Notes under the pieces: generated by a model
Told to the model about the DNA's origin: nothing
The model's input: only the letters and a program-made list of their open reading frames with translations
Database searches by the model: none
NCBI RefSeq assembly: GCF_000308875.1
Contig: NZ_BAGL01000011.1
Location: 1 to 45,050, forward strand
Source of the DNA: Nocardia transvalensis NBRC 15921
GTDB lineage: Bacteria > Actinomycetota > Actinomycetes > Mycobacteriales > Mycobacteriaceae
Direction: 5' to 3'
DNA: 45,050 nt
Position numbers and translations under genes: made by a program
Part shown: piece after piece, positions 14,814-23,851 of the stretch
How the letters are laid out: each line of letters opens with the position of its first letter
Position numbering within the stretch: the stretch's first letter is position 1

Positions 14814-15551
14814 CTACAGCAGCAGATGCAGCAGCACCGCACCCGCGCACACCGCGACCACCGTCGCGATCGCGATCGCGTCGCGCCGGCCCGGGGCGCT
14901 GGGATACGCCGTGAGCTGGCCGGTTCCGCCGCGGGCGGTGATGGCCTCGCCGAGTTCGGAGGCGCGGCGGGTGGAGACCGCCATGGCGGCGGTGAGGATG
15001 TCGAGCAGCGGATTCGCCGCCGCCCGTTGCAGTGCGGAGTCCTTGGGCCGGAGCCGGCGCGCGGCCCGCAGCACGCGCATCTCGTCGAGCAGCAGCGGCA
15101 GCCCGCGCAGCATGAGCGCCACCACCACGGCCCATTCGTCCACGGGCACACGCAGTTTCCGCAGCGGCGCGCCCAGCTTCGCCAGCGCCGGGGCGATCTC
15201 GCCCATCGGCGTGGTCCAGGCGATCAGGAACGAGGAGGCCACCAGCACCAGCCCGAACAGCGTGACCTGCGCGTAGCGCACCACGGCCGCGCCGCCGACG
15301 GGCAGGGTGATCAGCGCGCCGACCGCCACGCCTGCCCAGAACCACCACGGCAGCCGGGGTAGCGTCCCGAGCGGCAGCCGCGCCACGACGCCGATGACCA
15401 CGAGGAACAGCACCGTGACCCCGAGGACCGGCCACGACGGCAGCAGCATCAGCAATATGCTGATGAGGAAGGCGCCGATCATCTTGGTCCCCGCCCACAG
15501 CCGGTGCACGGGGCTGTCGACCGGAACCTGGCGCAGCAGAACGGTGCTCAT
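14814..15551 (-). CDS. ECF transporter transmembrane component EcfT
   Basis: A 245-residue membrane protein of the CbiQ/EcfT family, homologous by recall to M. tuberculosis Rv2325c. Several hydrophobic helices are visible (FLISILLMLLPSWPVLGVTV, WFWAGVAVGALITLPVGG, TLFGLVLVASSFLIAWTT). The two cytoplasmic coupling helices carry Ala-Arg-Arg-like motifs (MRVLRAARRLRP, STRRASELGEAITARG) that dock to the ATPases. Its ATG overlaps the stop of the upstream ATPase gene (ATGA), so the two are co-translated. Substrate unknown; ECF systems import vitamins or metal ions. Confidence 0.92.
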   Translation of the reverse strand: MSTVLLRQVPVDSPVHRLWAGTKMIGAFLISILLMLLPSWPVLGVTVLFLVVIGVVARLPLGTLPRLPWWFWAGVAVGALITLPVGGAAVVRYAQVTLFGLVLVASSFLIAWTTPMGEIAPALAKLGAPLRKLRVPVDEWAVVVALMLRGLPLLLDEMRVLRAARRLRPKDSALQRAAANPLLDILTAAMAVSTRRASELGEAITARGGTGQLTAYPSAPGRRDAIAIATVVAVCAGAVLLHLLL

Positions 15552-17680
15552 GACGACTCCCCGGGTGCGTCGGGACGATGGAGACGCAGGCGCGCGAGGG
15601 TCGAGGCGGTCGGCTCGGCCGTCTCCGCGCGCTGTTCGTCGGAGGCGGGGCTCGGCGCGGTCTCGGGGATCCGCCCGGAATTCAGGTGCACGGTGCGGTC
15701 GCACACGGCCGCCATATCGGCCACGTCGTGCGAGATGACGATCAGCGTGAGGCCCGAATCCCGCAGCCGGGCCAGCAGTTCCACCACCTCGGCGCGACCC
15801 TGCGGATCGAGTCCGGCCAGCGGCTCGTCGAGCACGACCACCTGCGGGCGGGCGGCCACGATCGCGGCCAGCACGACCCGCTTGGCCTGGCCGCCGGAGA
15901 GTGATTCGATGGATCGGGAGGCGAGCATGCGATCCAGGCCGACCGCGTCGAGGGCCCGTCCGACCGCGCCGGACCCGGTGCCGCTGCCGCCCCAGTCCTC
16001 GATCTCGGCGCCGACGGTCTGCCGCTGTAGCTGCAGCCGGGAATGCTGGAAGGCCAGCTCCACCGCGCCGATCCGGCGGTGCACGGGCCGGGTTCCGCCG
16101 GGTTCGTGCAGGACGCAGCTGCCCGAGGTGGGCACGACCAGCCCGGCCATGATCCAGGCCAGCGTCGATTTGCCGGACCCGTTGCCGCCGACCACGAGCA
16201 GCGCCTCGCCGCGGCGGACCGTGAGATCGACGCCGTGCAGCGCCGGGGCCGACCAGGGGGTGCCGCGGTTGTAGGTGTGCCGCACGTCGCGCAGTTCCAG
16301 CACCGGCTCGCCCATCGGGCTGCGCCGCGGGTCGCGCACCGGGCGCGGCCAGGCCGGGAGGCTGTCCACCTGCCGCCCGTTCGCCAGATGCACCACGCGG
16401 TCGGCGGCGGCCGCGTCGGCCTCGTGGTGGGTGACCAGGACGACCGCCATCGGATGGCGGCGGGGTAGCTCGCTCAGCAGGGCGACGAGTTCGCGGCGGC
16501 CGTCGGGATCGATCATCGAGGTGGCCTCGTCGGCGATGAGCAGCGCCGGCTTGCGGGCGAGCGCGGCGGCGACGGCCAGGCGCTGCTGCTGCCCGCCGGA
16601 CAGCGTGGCGGTCTCGGCCCCGCCCAGCCCGTCGAGTCCGACCTCGCGCAGCAGCGCCTCGATATCGACCTCCTCCGCCAGCGCCGGCGGCAGGCCCCAC
16701 ACCACGTCGTCGGCGGCCAGCACGCCGAGCGTCTGGCTCTCCGGGCGTTGCAGGACGAGCGCGGTGCCGCCGAGCAGGCCGAGGCCCGCGGATCCGGGCC
16801 GCTCCACGGTCCCGCCGGTCGGCGGCCGGCCGGCGAGCACCCGGGTCAAGGTCGATTTCCCGGAGCCGTTGTGCCCCACCACCGCGACGAATTCGCCGAC
16901 CCGCACGGTCAGGTCGATCCCGGACAGCGCGTCCGTCCGCGCCTCCGGATAGCGGAACGCGACCTGGTGCAACGTCACCGGTAGCGGCGCGACGGGCCGG
17001 TCGTCGGCGGGGGCGTCCAGCCGGTCGCCACCGGGCAGCCAGCTGAGCCGGTCCAGCACCGATCCGAGCGCGAACCACGAGAACACTGCGGTCGCGACGA
17101 TTCCGGCCAGCACACCCGCGCCGATGAACAGCCACCACCAGCGCAGCACCAGATCGGCGAGGTCGGTGATGCCCTGCCCGAGCGATTCCATCCGGCCCCG
17201 CTCGGCCAGGTTCGCCAGCCCGCGCGCGGTATTGCGGACGTTGTCGAACAGCAGGTCCCGGGCGGTGCCGAAGATCAGCAGCCAGCCCAGGATCATCGCG
17301 GCCCACGCCAGCCCGGCGATGGCCGACAGGCCGAAGACCGCCACGACCCCGCCGCGTCCTCGCTTGACGCCGCCCACGATGCCGCCGATGGTCGCCGAGG
17401 ACACCACGGCGATCGCGGGGATGAGCCCGCCCGCCACGAAGGCCACCAGCGTGGCCGCGACGGTCGCCGTGGCCACGGCCCGCACCCGGTAGCGATGCGC
17501 GAGCATCCCCAGCGGGACGGCCGCGACCAGATTGAGCGCCGCGGCGAACGGGACCACCGAGCCGAGGGTCACCAGGCCGACGGTGACACCGCCGAGGACC
17601 GCGCCGGTAGCCAGTTCGATCGGGCGCAGCGACCCGAGCGCGGGGGCCGGCCCGGCGCCGGGCGAGGGTGGAGCGGTCAC
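15548..17680 (-). CDS. Fused ECF transporter protein: membrane domain plus two ATPase domains
   Basis: A 710-residue protein resembling M. tuberculosis Rv2326c. Residues about 20-210 form a five- to six-helix membrane domain (VTVGLVTLGSVVPFAAALNL, WWWLFIGAGVLAGIVATAVF), the likely S-component-like substrate binder. ATPase 1 has P-loop GHNGSGKST, signature TLSGGQQQRLAVA and Walker B ALLIADEAT. ATPase 2 has GGNGSGKST, SLSGGQAKRVV and VVVLDEPLAGLDP. One chain thus supplies the specificity-like and both energising subunits, with EcfT next door completing the transporter. In ATPase 1 the residue after Walker B is Glu as required for catalysis. No riboswitch is evident upstream, so the substrate cannot be inferred from regulation. 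Confidence 0.93.
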   Translation of the reverse strand: MTAPPSPGAGPAPALGSLRPIELATGAVLGGVTVGLVTLGSVVPFAAALNLVAAVPLGMLAHRYRVRAVATATVAATLVAFVAGGLIPAIAVVSSATIGGIVGGVKRGRGGVVAVFGLSAIAGLAWAAMILGWLLIFGTARDLLFDNVRNTARGLANLAERGRMESLGQGITDLADLVLRWWWLFIGAGVLAGIVATAVFSWFALGSVLDRLSWLPGGDRLDAPADDRPVAPLPVTLHQVAFRYPEARTDALSGIDLTVRVGEFVAVVGHNGSGKSTLTRVLAGRPPTGGTVERPGSAGLGLLGGTALVLQRPESQTLGVLAADDVVWGLPPALAEEVDIEALLREVGLDGLGGAETATLSGGQQQRLAVAAALARKPALLIADEATSMIDPDGRRELVALLSELPRRHPMAVVLVTHHEADAAAADRVVHLANGRQVDSLPAWPRPVRDPRRSPMGEPVLELRDVRHTYNRGTPWSAPALHGVDLTVRRGEALLVVGGNGSGKSTLAWIMAGLVVPTSGSCVLHEPGGTRPVHRRIGAVELAFQHSRLQLQRQTVGAEIEDWGGSGTGSGAVGRALDAVGLDRMLASRSIESLSGGQAKRVVLAAIVAARPQVVVLDEPLAGLDPQGRAEVVELLARLRDSGLTLIVISHDVADMAAVCDRTVHLNSGRIPETAPSPASDEQRAETAEPTASTLARLRLHRPDAPGESS

Positions 17681-17736
17681 GGATCAAGTCTGCCAGTTCG
17701 GCCCGCGGGCGCGTCCGGACCGGATCGGAGAGCCCG

Positions 17737-19200
17737 TCACGCCGCGCCGGTCAGCTCGTAGTCCTCCGGATGCAGCCGGCGGGTGCGCAGGCGGTAGGCG
17801 GTGACGGTGCCGGGCCAGTTGTTGGTGATGCGGCCCGCCTGAGTGCGATACCAGCTGGTGCAGTCGACCCAGGGCGTGCGCCGCAGGCGGCGCTGGGTGC
17901 GCTCGTCGAACTTCCGCGCGGTATCGGGCCGCACCTCGAGGCGGCGGCCGGGATGGGCGGCGAGGTAGTCGAGAGCGTGGCGGATGTAGCGGGCCTGGCA
18001 TTCGATCATGTAGACGATCGATCCGATACCGAGATTGGTATTGGGGCCGTACATCAGGAACAGATTGGGGAAGCCCGGCACCGCCATGCCCAGGTAGGCG
18101 CGGGCCCCGCCGGACCACACCCGCTCCAGTTCGGCCCCGTCGCGGCCGAAAATCCTGATCGGCCAGAGGAATTCGGTGCCCTTGAAGCCGGTGCCGTAGA
18201 CGAGCACGTCGGCGGGGTGGACCTCGCCGTCGGTGGTGCGCACGCCCTCGGGCACGATCTCGGCGATCCCGGTGGTGACCACGTCCACATTCGGCCGGGT
18301 GAGCGCGGGGTAGTACTCGTTGGAGAACAGCACCCGCTTGCACAGCACCGGATAGTCCGGGGTCAGCTTGGCCCGCAGCCCCGCGTCGGGCACGTCGTGG
18401 CGCAGAGCCCGCAGGCCGAGCCAGGTGGCGATCCGCCGGATCGGCGGCACCGTCGCCAGCCCGAGCGCGAAGAACTCCAGGAAGCACCACACCCACAACC
18501 GCTGCGCCAGCCGCAGGCCCGGCACATACCGGAACAGGATGTGGTGGACGGGCCGGTACTCCCGGTCGGTGCGCCGCACCACCCAGGCGGCGGTGCGCTG
18601 GAACAGCGTCAGCCGGGCTACCTCCGGCTGGATCGCGGGCACGAACTGGATGGCGCTCGCGCCGGTGCCGATCACCGCGACGCGCTTACCCGCCAGGTCC
18701 ACCGAGTGATCCCACTGCGCCGAGTGGAACGACGGCCCGGCGAAACTCTCGCGTCCGGGGATATCGGGCATTCGCGGCCGCGAGAGCTGGCCGACCGCGG
18801 ACACCACGACGTCGGCGGTGTAGGTCCGGCCGCCCGCGGTGCGCACCGTCCAGCGCCCGGCGGATTCGTCGTAGCCGGCCTCGGTGACCTCGACCCCGAA
18901 CCGGATGCGCTCCAGCAACCGGTGCTTGACCGCGATCGCGTGCAGATAGTCCTGGATGTCGCGGCGGCCGGAGTAGCGGTGCGGCCAGTCGGGCTTCGGC
19001 TCGTAGGAGAACGAGTACAGCGGGGACGGGACGTCGCAGGCGGCGCCGGGATAGGTGTTCTCGCGCCACACCCCGCCCAGATCGTCGGCGCGCTCCAGGA
19101 TGGTGAAGGCGCCGAAGCCGTTGCGCTGCAATTCCATCGCCATGCCGAGGCCGCCGAATCCGGCTCCGATAACGATGACCGACGGCGTTGTCGCGGGCAT
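17737..19200 (-). CDS. Baeyer-Villiger-type flavin monooxygenase
   Basis: A 487-residue FAD- and NADPH-dependent monooxygenase. FAD site VIVIGAGFGGLGMAMELQ; NADPH site RVAVIGTGASAIQFVPAI; between them the Baeyer-Villiger fingerprint FAGPSFHSAQWDHS (FxGxxxHxxxW). Near the end, VDCTSWYRTQAGRITNNWPG is the conserved C-terminal stretch of mycobacterial/nocardial BVMOs related to EthA-type enzymes. It would insert oxygen next to a ketone or oxidise sulfur. ATG 19200 has GAGGAG 7 bp upstream. It is divergent from an AraC-type regulator with only 55 bp between the starts, a common pairing that suggests direct control. Confidence 0.93.
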   Translation of the reverse strand: MPATTPSVIVIGAGFGGLGMAMELQRNGFGAFTILERADDLGGVWRENTYPGAACDVPSPLYSFSYEPKPDWPHRYSGRRDIQDYLHAIAVKHRLLERIRFGVEVTEAGYDESAGRWTVRTAGGRTYTADVVVSAVGQLSRPRMPDIPGRESFAGPSFHSAQWDHSVDLAGKRVAVIGTGASAIQFVPAIQPEVARLTLFQRTAAWVVRRTDREYRPVHHILFRYVPGLRLAQRLWVWCFLEFFALGLATVPPIRRIATWLGLRALRHDVPDAGLRAKLTPDYPVLCKRVLFSNEYYPALTRPNVDVVTTGIAEIVPEGVRTTDGEVHPADVLVYGTGFKGTEFLWPIRIFGRDGAELERVWSGGARAYLGMAVPGFPNLFLMYGPNTNLGIGSIVYMIECQARYIRHALDYLAAHPGRRLEVRPDTARKFDERTQRRLRRTPWVDCTSWYRTQAGRITNNWPGTVTAYRLRTRRLHPEDYELTGAA

Positions 19201-19255
19201 TGTGGTTCTCCTCACATCGTTACAGCTCCCTCCACTTTAAGGAGGTGGTGCGCTC

Positions 19256-20371
19256 ATGATCGACATATTCGGCCATAATCGCGGTATGGCAACGGTGCAG
19301 CACCCCGGCGTACGCAACTGGGACTTCCCCCGCGGGGTGGCGAGTGTGGCGCTGATGGTCGGCTATGCCCGCGAACACGGGGTCCCGGCCGCGCGCATGC
19401 TGCGCGGTACGGGCCTGTCCGAGCGCGTGCTGACCGATCCGGACGTCCAGATCGACGCGCACACCGAACTCGCGGTGGTCCGCAATCTCGTACGGGCCCT
19501 GGGCGCCGACCGCCCGGCCCTCGGCGTGGAGGTGGGCCGCCGCTACCGCATCACCACGTTCGGCATCTTCGGTTTCGCCTGCGTCTCCAGCCCGACGCTG
19601 GGCGAGGCGATCTCGTTCGCGCTGCGCTTCCTCGAACTCAGCTTCACGTTCTGCATTCCGGTGACCCGATGGGAGCCGGGCGAATTCGTCGCGGACGTGC
19701 ACGACGAGCTGGTGCCCGCCGACGTGCGGACCTTCCTGGTCGAGCGGGACGTGCTGGCGATGCACCAGGTGATGATCGATCTGCTGGGCGGGCCGCTGCG
19801 GCTGTCGCGCGCCGAATTCGACTATCCGGAACCGGAATACGTCGATCAGCTCGCCGAGATCATCGGCGTGCGACCGCGGTTCGGGCGGCCGCACAACCTA
19901 TTCTCGATGGATCCCGCGGCACTGGAACAGCCGCTGCCGCAGGCTAACGAGCACACCTGGACCATGTGCCTGGCGCAGTGCCGGGATCTGGTGCACCGGC
20001 GGCGCGCCCGCACCGGTATCGCCGCCGAGGTGCGCGAGCGGCTGATGCCGCGCGGTGGCGTGGACGGATTCGCGGCGCCGCCCGGAATCGACGCCGTCGC
20101 ACGGGATCTCAATGTGAGCACCCGGACCCTGCGCCGCCATCTGGACGCGGCCGGCACCAGCTATCGCGCGCTGCTGGACGAGGTGCGCCGCGCGCTGGCG
20201 GAGGAGATGCTCACCGCCACACCGCTCTCGGTGAGCGATGTGGCGATCCGCCTGGGCTATGCCGAGGCCTCGACCTTCATCTACGCGTTCAAGCGCTGGA
20301 CCGGGACCACCCCGTCGTCCTACCGCCGCGAGCGGGCCTCGGCCAACGGCCAAGTGATCCAGGGACGTTGA
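19256..20371 (+). CDS. AraC-family transcriptional regulator (OruR/arabinose-binding type)
   Basis: A 371-residue regulator with the N-terminal ligand domain of the OruR/ArgR subgroup (VASVALMVGYAREHGVPAAR, GRRYRITTFGIFGFACVSSP) and a C-terminal AraC double helix-turn-helix: DAVARDLNVSTRTLRRHLDA, then VSDVAIRLGYAEASTFIYAF and KRWTGTTPSSYRR. The start at ATG 19256 has AAGGAGGT about 9 bp upstream; ATG 19286 is a shorter alternative. Divergence from the monooxygenase gene suggests that it activates it in response to the substrate; this is inference from context. It ends 7 bp from the convergent phosphodiesterase gene. Confidence 0.93.
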   Translation: MIDIFGHNRGMATVQHPGVRNWDFPRGVASVALMVGYAREHGVPAARMLRGTGLSERVLTDPDVQIDAHTELAVVRNLVRALGADRPALGVEVGRRYRITTFGIFGFACVSSPTLGEAISFALRFLELSFTFCIPVTRWEPGEFVADVHDELVPADVRTFLVERDVLAMHQVMIDLLGGPLRLSRAEFDYPEPEYVDQLAEIIGVRPRFGRPHNLFSMDPAALEQPLPQANEHTWTMCLAQCRDLVHRRRARTGIAAEVRERLMPRGGVDGFAAPPGIDAVARDLNVSTRTLRRHLDAAGTSYRALLDEVRRALAEEMLTATPLSVSDVAIRLGYAEASTFIYAFKRWTGTTPSSYRRERASANGQVIQGR

Positions 20372-20378
20372 GGCTCGC

Positions 20379-21158
20379 TCAGTCGGGCTGCACCGCGATC
20401 CGGCCGCCCATCGGGACCGCGCGGACGATCGAGGTCATCCGGCGTCCGTCGATCGCGTGCAGCACCAGCGACGGGTCGGGGGCGTAGTCGATCGGCACCT
20501 CGCCGGGCGCGCCGACCTCCCATTCGCCGCCGATCTGCGAGGCCACGCTCGGCGCGACCACCAGCTGCCGCCCGCCGAACAGGGTCGTCCCCATCGAGTG
20601 CATATGCCCGGTGATCACCCCGACGACGCGCTCGTCCGCGGCCACGATCCGTTCCAGCCGTTGGGGATTGGCGAGCCGGATCGGGTCGACCACCGTGCTG
20701 TGCATGGGAACCGGGGGATGGTGCAGGGCGACCAGCACGGTGGTGTCGGCGGGCGTCTCGGCCAGCAGATCCAGCAGCCAGTCGTAGGTGTCGCCGGACA
20801 GTTCGCCGCCGCCCTCGCCGGGAACGGTGGAGTCCAGCAGCGCCACGGTCAGCCCGTCCAGCCGCAGCGTCTGATTGATCGGCTGCTGGGAGGCGGGCTG
20901 GTCCAGCAGCGCCTCGCGGAGGTTGGCGCGGTCGTCGTGGTTGCCCGGCAGCACCGCGACCGGGACGTCCGCCCGCAGCACGGCGTGGGCCTGTTCGTAC
21001 TCCTCGGCCTTGCCGGAATCGGTGATATCGCCGGTGACCAGGATCGCGTCGGGGCGGCGGGGCAGGCCGGCCAGATAGGCCATGACCCGCTCGGTCCGCG
21101 CGGTATTGCGGGCCCGCAAGTCGAAATGGGTATCGCTGAGCTGTGCCAACACAATCAT
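20379..21158 (-). CDS. CpdA-like metallophosphoesterase (cyclic-nucleotide phosphodiesterase)
   Basis: A 259-residue class III phosphodiesterase. All metal-binding motifs are visible: QLSDTHFD, LVTGDITDSG, VLPGNHDDR, ALHHPPV and GVITGHMHSMG. This is the arrangement of CpdA and mycobacterial Rv0805, which hydrolyse 3',5'-cAMP and, often better, 2',3'-cyclic nucleotides. The length is close to CpdA. ATG 21158 gives MIVLAQLSDTHFD, the normal start; the upstream ribosome binding site is weak. The gene stands alone between the AraC gene (convergent) and the pseudouridine synthase (same strand, 145 bp). Confidence 0.93.
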   Translation of the reverse strand: MIVLAQLSDTHFDLRARNTARTERVMAYLAGLPRRPDAILVTGDITDSGKAEEYEQAHAVLRADVPVAVLPGNHDDRANLREALLDQPASQQPINQTLRLDGLTVALLDSTVPGEGGGELSGDTYDWLLDLLAETPADTTVLVALHHPPVPMHSTVVDPIRLANPQRLERIVAADERVVGVITGHMHSMGTTLFGGRQLVVAPSVASQIGGEWEVGAPGEVPIDYAPDPSLVLHAIDGRRMTSIVRAVPMGGRIAVQPD

Positions 21159-21303
21159 CGGCGTCCGCTTTCTCGTGGGAATCGCGCCGTTGCGCCCGAG
21201 CGTGCCTGTTCGGCACCACATACCAGGTTAGATGGCCGCTCGCCCACGCGTCTGCATGAGGCTCGCCACCGCATATAGCCGAACGGTATGACCGAGTCCG
21301 TGG

Positions 21304-22053
21304 CTAGACGCGGTCGAGCAATCCGGCCGCGGCGGTGAGCGAACTCGCACCGGCCGCCCAGAAATCCGGTCCGGGCGGCGCCTCCAGCGCCAGCTCGTCC
21401 GGCGTACGCCAGGACGCCGTGAGCCGCAGCCGCCAGGAGTGCAGGTGGGTGCGCCGGTAGCGGCCGGACTTGTCGAACAGGGGATCGCCCGCGATCGGGT
21501 GGCCGATCCAGGCCAGGTGCACCCGGATCTGGTGGCGGCGGCCGGTGATCGGGCGCACCGCGAGCACGGTGTGATCGCCGTCGCGCAGCACGGTCGTGAA
21601 TTCGGTGCGCGACGGATAGTTCTTGCCCGCCAGCAGATCTCGCTCGTCGACGCGCCAGTTGTCGTCGTCGCGGGCGATGCTCTCGCGCGGTGCGGCGATG
21701 CGCACCCGGTTCTTGCGGCCCACGCTCAGCGGCAGCTCGATGACGCCCTCGTCCGGCAGGCCCGTGGACGCCGTGATCGCCAGATAGGTCTTACCGGCCG
21801 TGCGCTTGGTGAACTGCCGGGTGAGCTCGCCGTGCGCGCCGAGTTCCTTGGCCAGCAGCACCAGGCCCGAGGTCACCTTGTCGATGCGGTGCACCGGATA
21901 GAGCGTCTGCCCCTGCTCGGCCGCCAGCTCCACGATGTCGGTGTCGTGCCGCTCGCCGGTCACCGAGATTCCGGCGGGTTTGTTCAGGGCGAGGATCGCG
22001 TCGTCCTCGTCGATCAGGCACTGCGCGCGCAGCTCGGGCCAGCGGATATCCAC
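21304..22053 (-). CDS. RluA-family pseudouridine synthase
   Basis: A 249-residue pseudouridine synthase. The catalytic Asp is in YPVHRIDKVTSGLVLLAKEL, and the family's other signatures are present: ILALNKPAGISVTGE, GKTYLAIT and PITGRRHQIRVHLAWIGHPI. There is no S4 RNA-binding domain, as in RluA/RluC-like short forms. It converts a uridine to pseudouridine in 23S rRNA or tRNA; which site cannot be told from sequence alone. The ATG start gives MDIRWPELRAQCLIDEDD. Monocistronic; 148 bp separate it from the divergent permease. Confidence 0.94.
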   Translation of the reverse strand: MDIRWPELRAQCLIDEDDAILALNKPAGISVTGERHDTDIVELAAEQGQTLYPVHRIDKVTSGLVLLAKELGAHGELTRQFTKRTAGKTYLAITASTGLPDEGVIELPLSVGRKNRVRIAAPRESIARDDDNWRVDERDLLAGKNYPSRTEFTTVLRDGDHTVLAVRPITGRRHQIRVHLAWIGHPIAGDPLFDKSGRYRRTHLHSWRLRLTASWRTPDELALEAPPGPDFWAAGASSLTAAAGLLDRV

Positions 22054-22149
22054 GAACCCACCCTAGGGGTGAACGCGATGCGCGCCGATCCGCATGCCGC
22101 GCGGATGTTCGCTGTGGTGGGTATAGTTCAGAATTGAATGAGCCACTAC

Positions 22150-22177
22150 ATGACGGTACATTAATTCGCGCTATGAT
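22150..22177 (+). promoter_or_regulatory. Candidate sigma-70-type promoter of the amino-acid permease
   Basis: Within a locally AT-rich stretch unusual for this window, ATGACG (22150-22155) and TATGAT (22172-22177) are separated by 16 bp. They would give a transcript starting about 18 bp before the permease ATG at 22202. The -10 is close to consensus; the -35 is partial. Confidence 0.45.
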
Positions 22178-22201
22178 TTCCCTCACACGTTAGGCCAGCT
22201 T

Positions 22202-23851
22202 ATGAGCGGAGTCCGACGGCCGGTCGAACTCTCGGCATTGGCGGATGCACTGCACGCCGAAGATGTCGGGTACCGCAGATCGCTACACGCGCGCCAGCTA
22301 CAGATGATCGCGATCGGCGGCGTCATCGGCACGGGCCTGTTCCTCGGGGCCGGCGGGCGGCTGGCCGGGGCCGGACCCGGGCTGTTCCTCGTCTACGCCG
22401 TCTGCGGCGTCTTCGTCTTCTTCATCCTGCGCGCCCTCGGCGAGCTGGTGCTGCACCGTCCCTCCGCCGGGTCGTTCGTCTCCTACGCGCGCGAGTTCTA
22501 CGGCGAGAAGCTGGCTTTCGCCGTCGGTTGGACGTACTTCTTCCACTGGTGCATGACCGGGGTAGTCGACATCACCGCCATCGCAACGTATTTCCACTAC
22601 TGGGGCGCGTTCGACGGGGTCCCGCACTGGCTGCTGGCGTTGATCGCGCTGATCGCCGTGGTGTGCACGAACCTCATCTCGGTGCGCTGGTTCGGCGAGC
22701 TGGAGTTCTGGGTCGCGCTGATCAAAGTCGTTGCCCTGGTGGGCTTTCTGGTGATCGGCACCGTCTTCCTGGCCGGGCGCTTCAAGATTCACGGCCAGCC
22801 GACCGGCATCGATGTGCTGTCCCATCACGGCGGCCTGTTCCCGACCGGCGCCATACCGCTGGTCACCGTCACAACAGGTGTCGTATTCTCCTATGCCGCA
22901 GTGGAATTGGTCGGCATCGCCGCCGGTGAGACCCGGCAGCCCGCCGAGATCATGCCGCGCTCGATCAACCAGGTGATCACCCGGATCGCGGTGTTCTACG
23001 TCGGCTCGCTGATCCTGCTCGGACTGCTGTTGCCCTACACGGCTTTCCGCTCCGGGGAGAGCCCGTTCGTGACGTTCTTCGCGGGTATCGGCGTCCCCGC
23101 GGCCGGCACGATCATGAATCTGGTCGTGCTGACCGCGGCCTTCTCCAGCCTCAACGCGGGCCTGTACTCGACCGGCCGGATCCTGCGCTCGATGTCGATG
23201 AACGGCAGCGCGCCCGGTATAGCCGGGCGGATGTCGCGCAACGGCGTGCCCTACGTCGGCATCCTCGCCACCGGCGCGATCGCCCTGGTCGGCGTCGGCC
23301 TGGACGCGGTGGTGCCGGACAAGGCGTTCGAGATCGTGCTGAACGTCTCGGCGCTCGGCACCATCGTGTCGTGGACGGTGGTCCTGCTCTGCCAGCTGCG
23401 GCTGTGGTACCGCTGGCGGCAGGGCGTGGCGTTCCGCCCGAAGTTCCGGCTACCGGGGACGCCGTATACGAGCGTGGCGGCCCTGATCTTCCTCGCGGTC
23501 GTCGTGGTGCTGATGGCCTGTAGCGGCAACCCCGTGCAGCGCGCCGCGGTTGTCGCCCTGATCGGGATCATGGGGCCGGCGCTGATCGTGGGCTGGTTCC
23601 TGGCGCGCCGGAAGGTGTTGCGTATCGCGGAGATTCGCCACGGGCACGCGGGTCAGTTCCCGGTGCTGGCCGAGCGGCCGTGGCCGGGCCGCCCCGACGA
23701 CTCGCTCGTGGTCGTCGAGGATCCGGGGAAGGGGACCCCCGGGCATCCGAAGGACCCGATCGTCGTGATCGAGGAACCCGCGCGACCGATCCCCGACGAC
23801 GTGCGCCCGAGCGGGACGACGCCGTGGAGCAAACTGACACCGCCCGGGTGA
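22202..23851 (+). CDS. APC-superfamily amino-acid permease (GabP/AnsP-like)
   Basis: A 549-residue permease of the amino-acid transporter (AAT) family. The entry helix [18 protein letters not shown] carries the substrate carboxylate-binding GxIGTG motif, and about twelve hydrophobic helices follow (for example [40 protein letters not shown]). The C-terminal ~80 residues form a charged, Pro-rich cytoplasmic tail ([20 protein letters not shown]) longer than in E. coli relatives (about 460 residues). It likely imports an amino acid with protons; specificity cannot be read. The stop is directly adjacent to the stop of the convergent WS/DGAT gene. Confidence 0.92.
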   Translation: MSGVRRPVELSALADALHAEDVGYRRSLHARQLQMIAIGGVIGTGLFLGAGGRLAGAGPGLFLVYAVCGVFVFFILRALGELVLHRPSAGSFVSYAREFYGEKLAFAVGWTYFFHWCMTGVVDITAIATYFHYWGAFDGVPHWLLALIALIAVVCTNLISVRWFGELEFWVALIKVVALVGFLVIGTVFLAGRFKIHGQPTGIDVLSHHGGLFPTGAIPLVTVTTGVVFSYAAVELVGIAAGETRQPAEIMPRSINQVITRIAVFYVGSLILLGLLLPYTAFRSGESPFVTFFAGIGVPAAGTIMNLVVLTAAFSSLNAGLYSTGRILRSMSMNGSAPGIAGRMSRNGVPYVGILATGAIALVGVGLDAVVPDKAFEIVLNVSALGTIVSWTVVLLCQLRLWYRWRQGVAFRPKFRLPGTPYTSVAALIFLAVVVVLMACSGNPVQRAAVVALIGIMGPALIVGWFLARRKVLRIAEIRHGHAGQFPVLAERPWPGRPDDSLVVVEDPGKGTPGHPKDPIVVIEEPARPIPDDVRPSGTTPWSKLTPPG

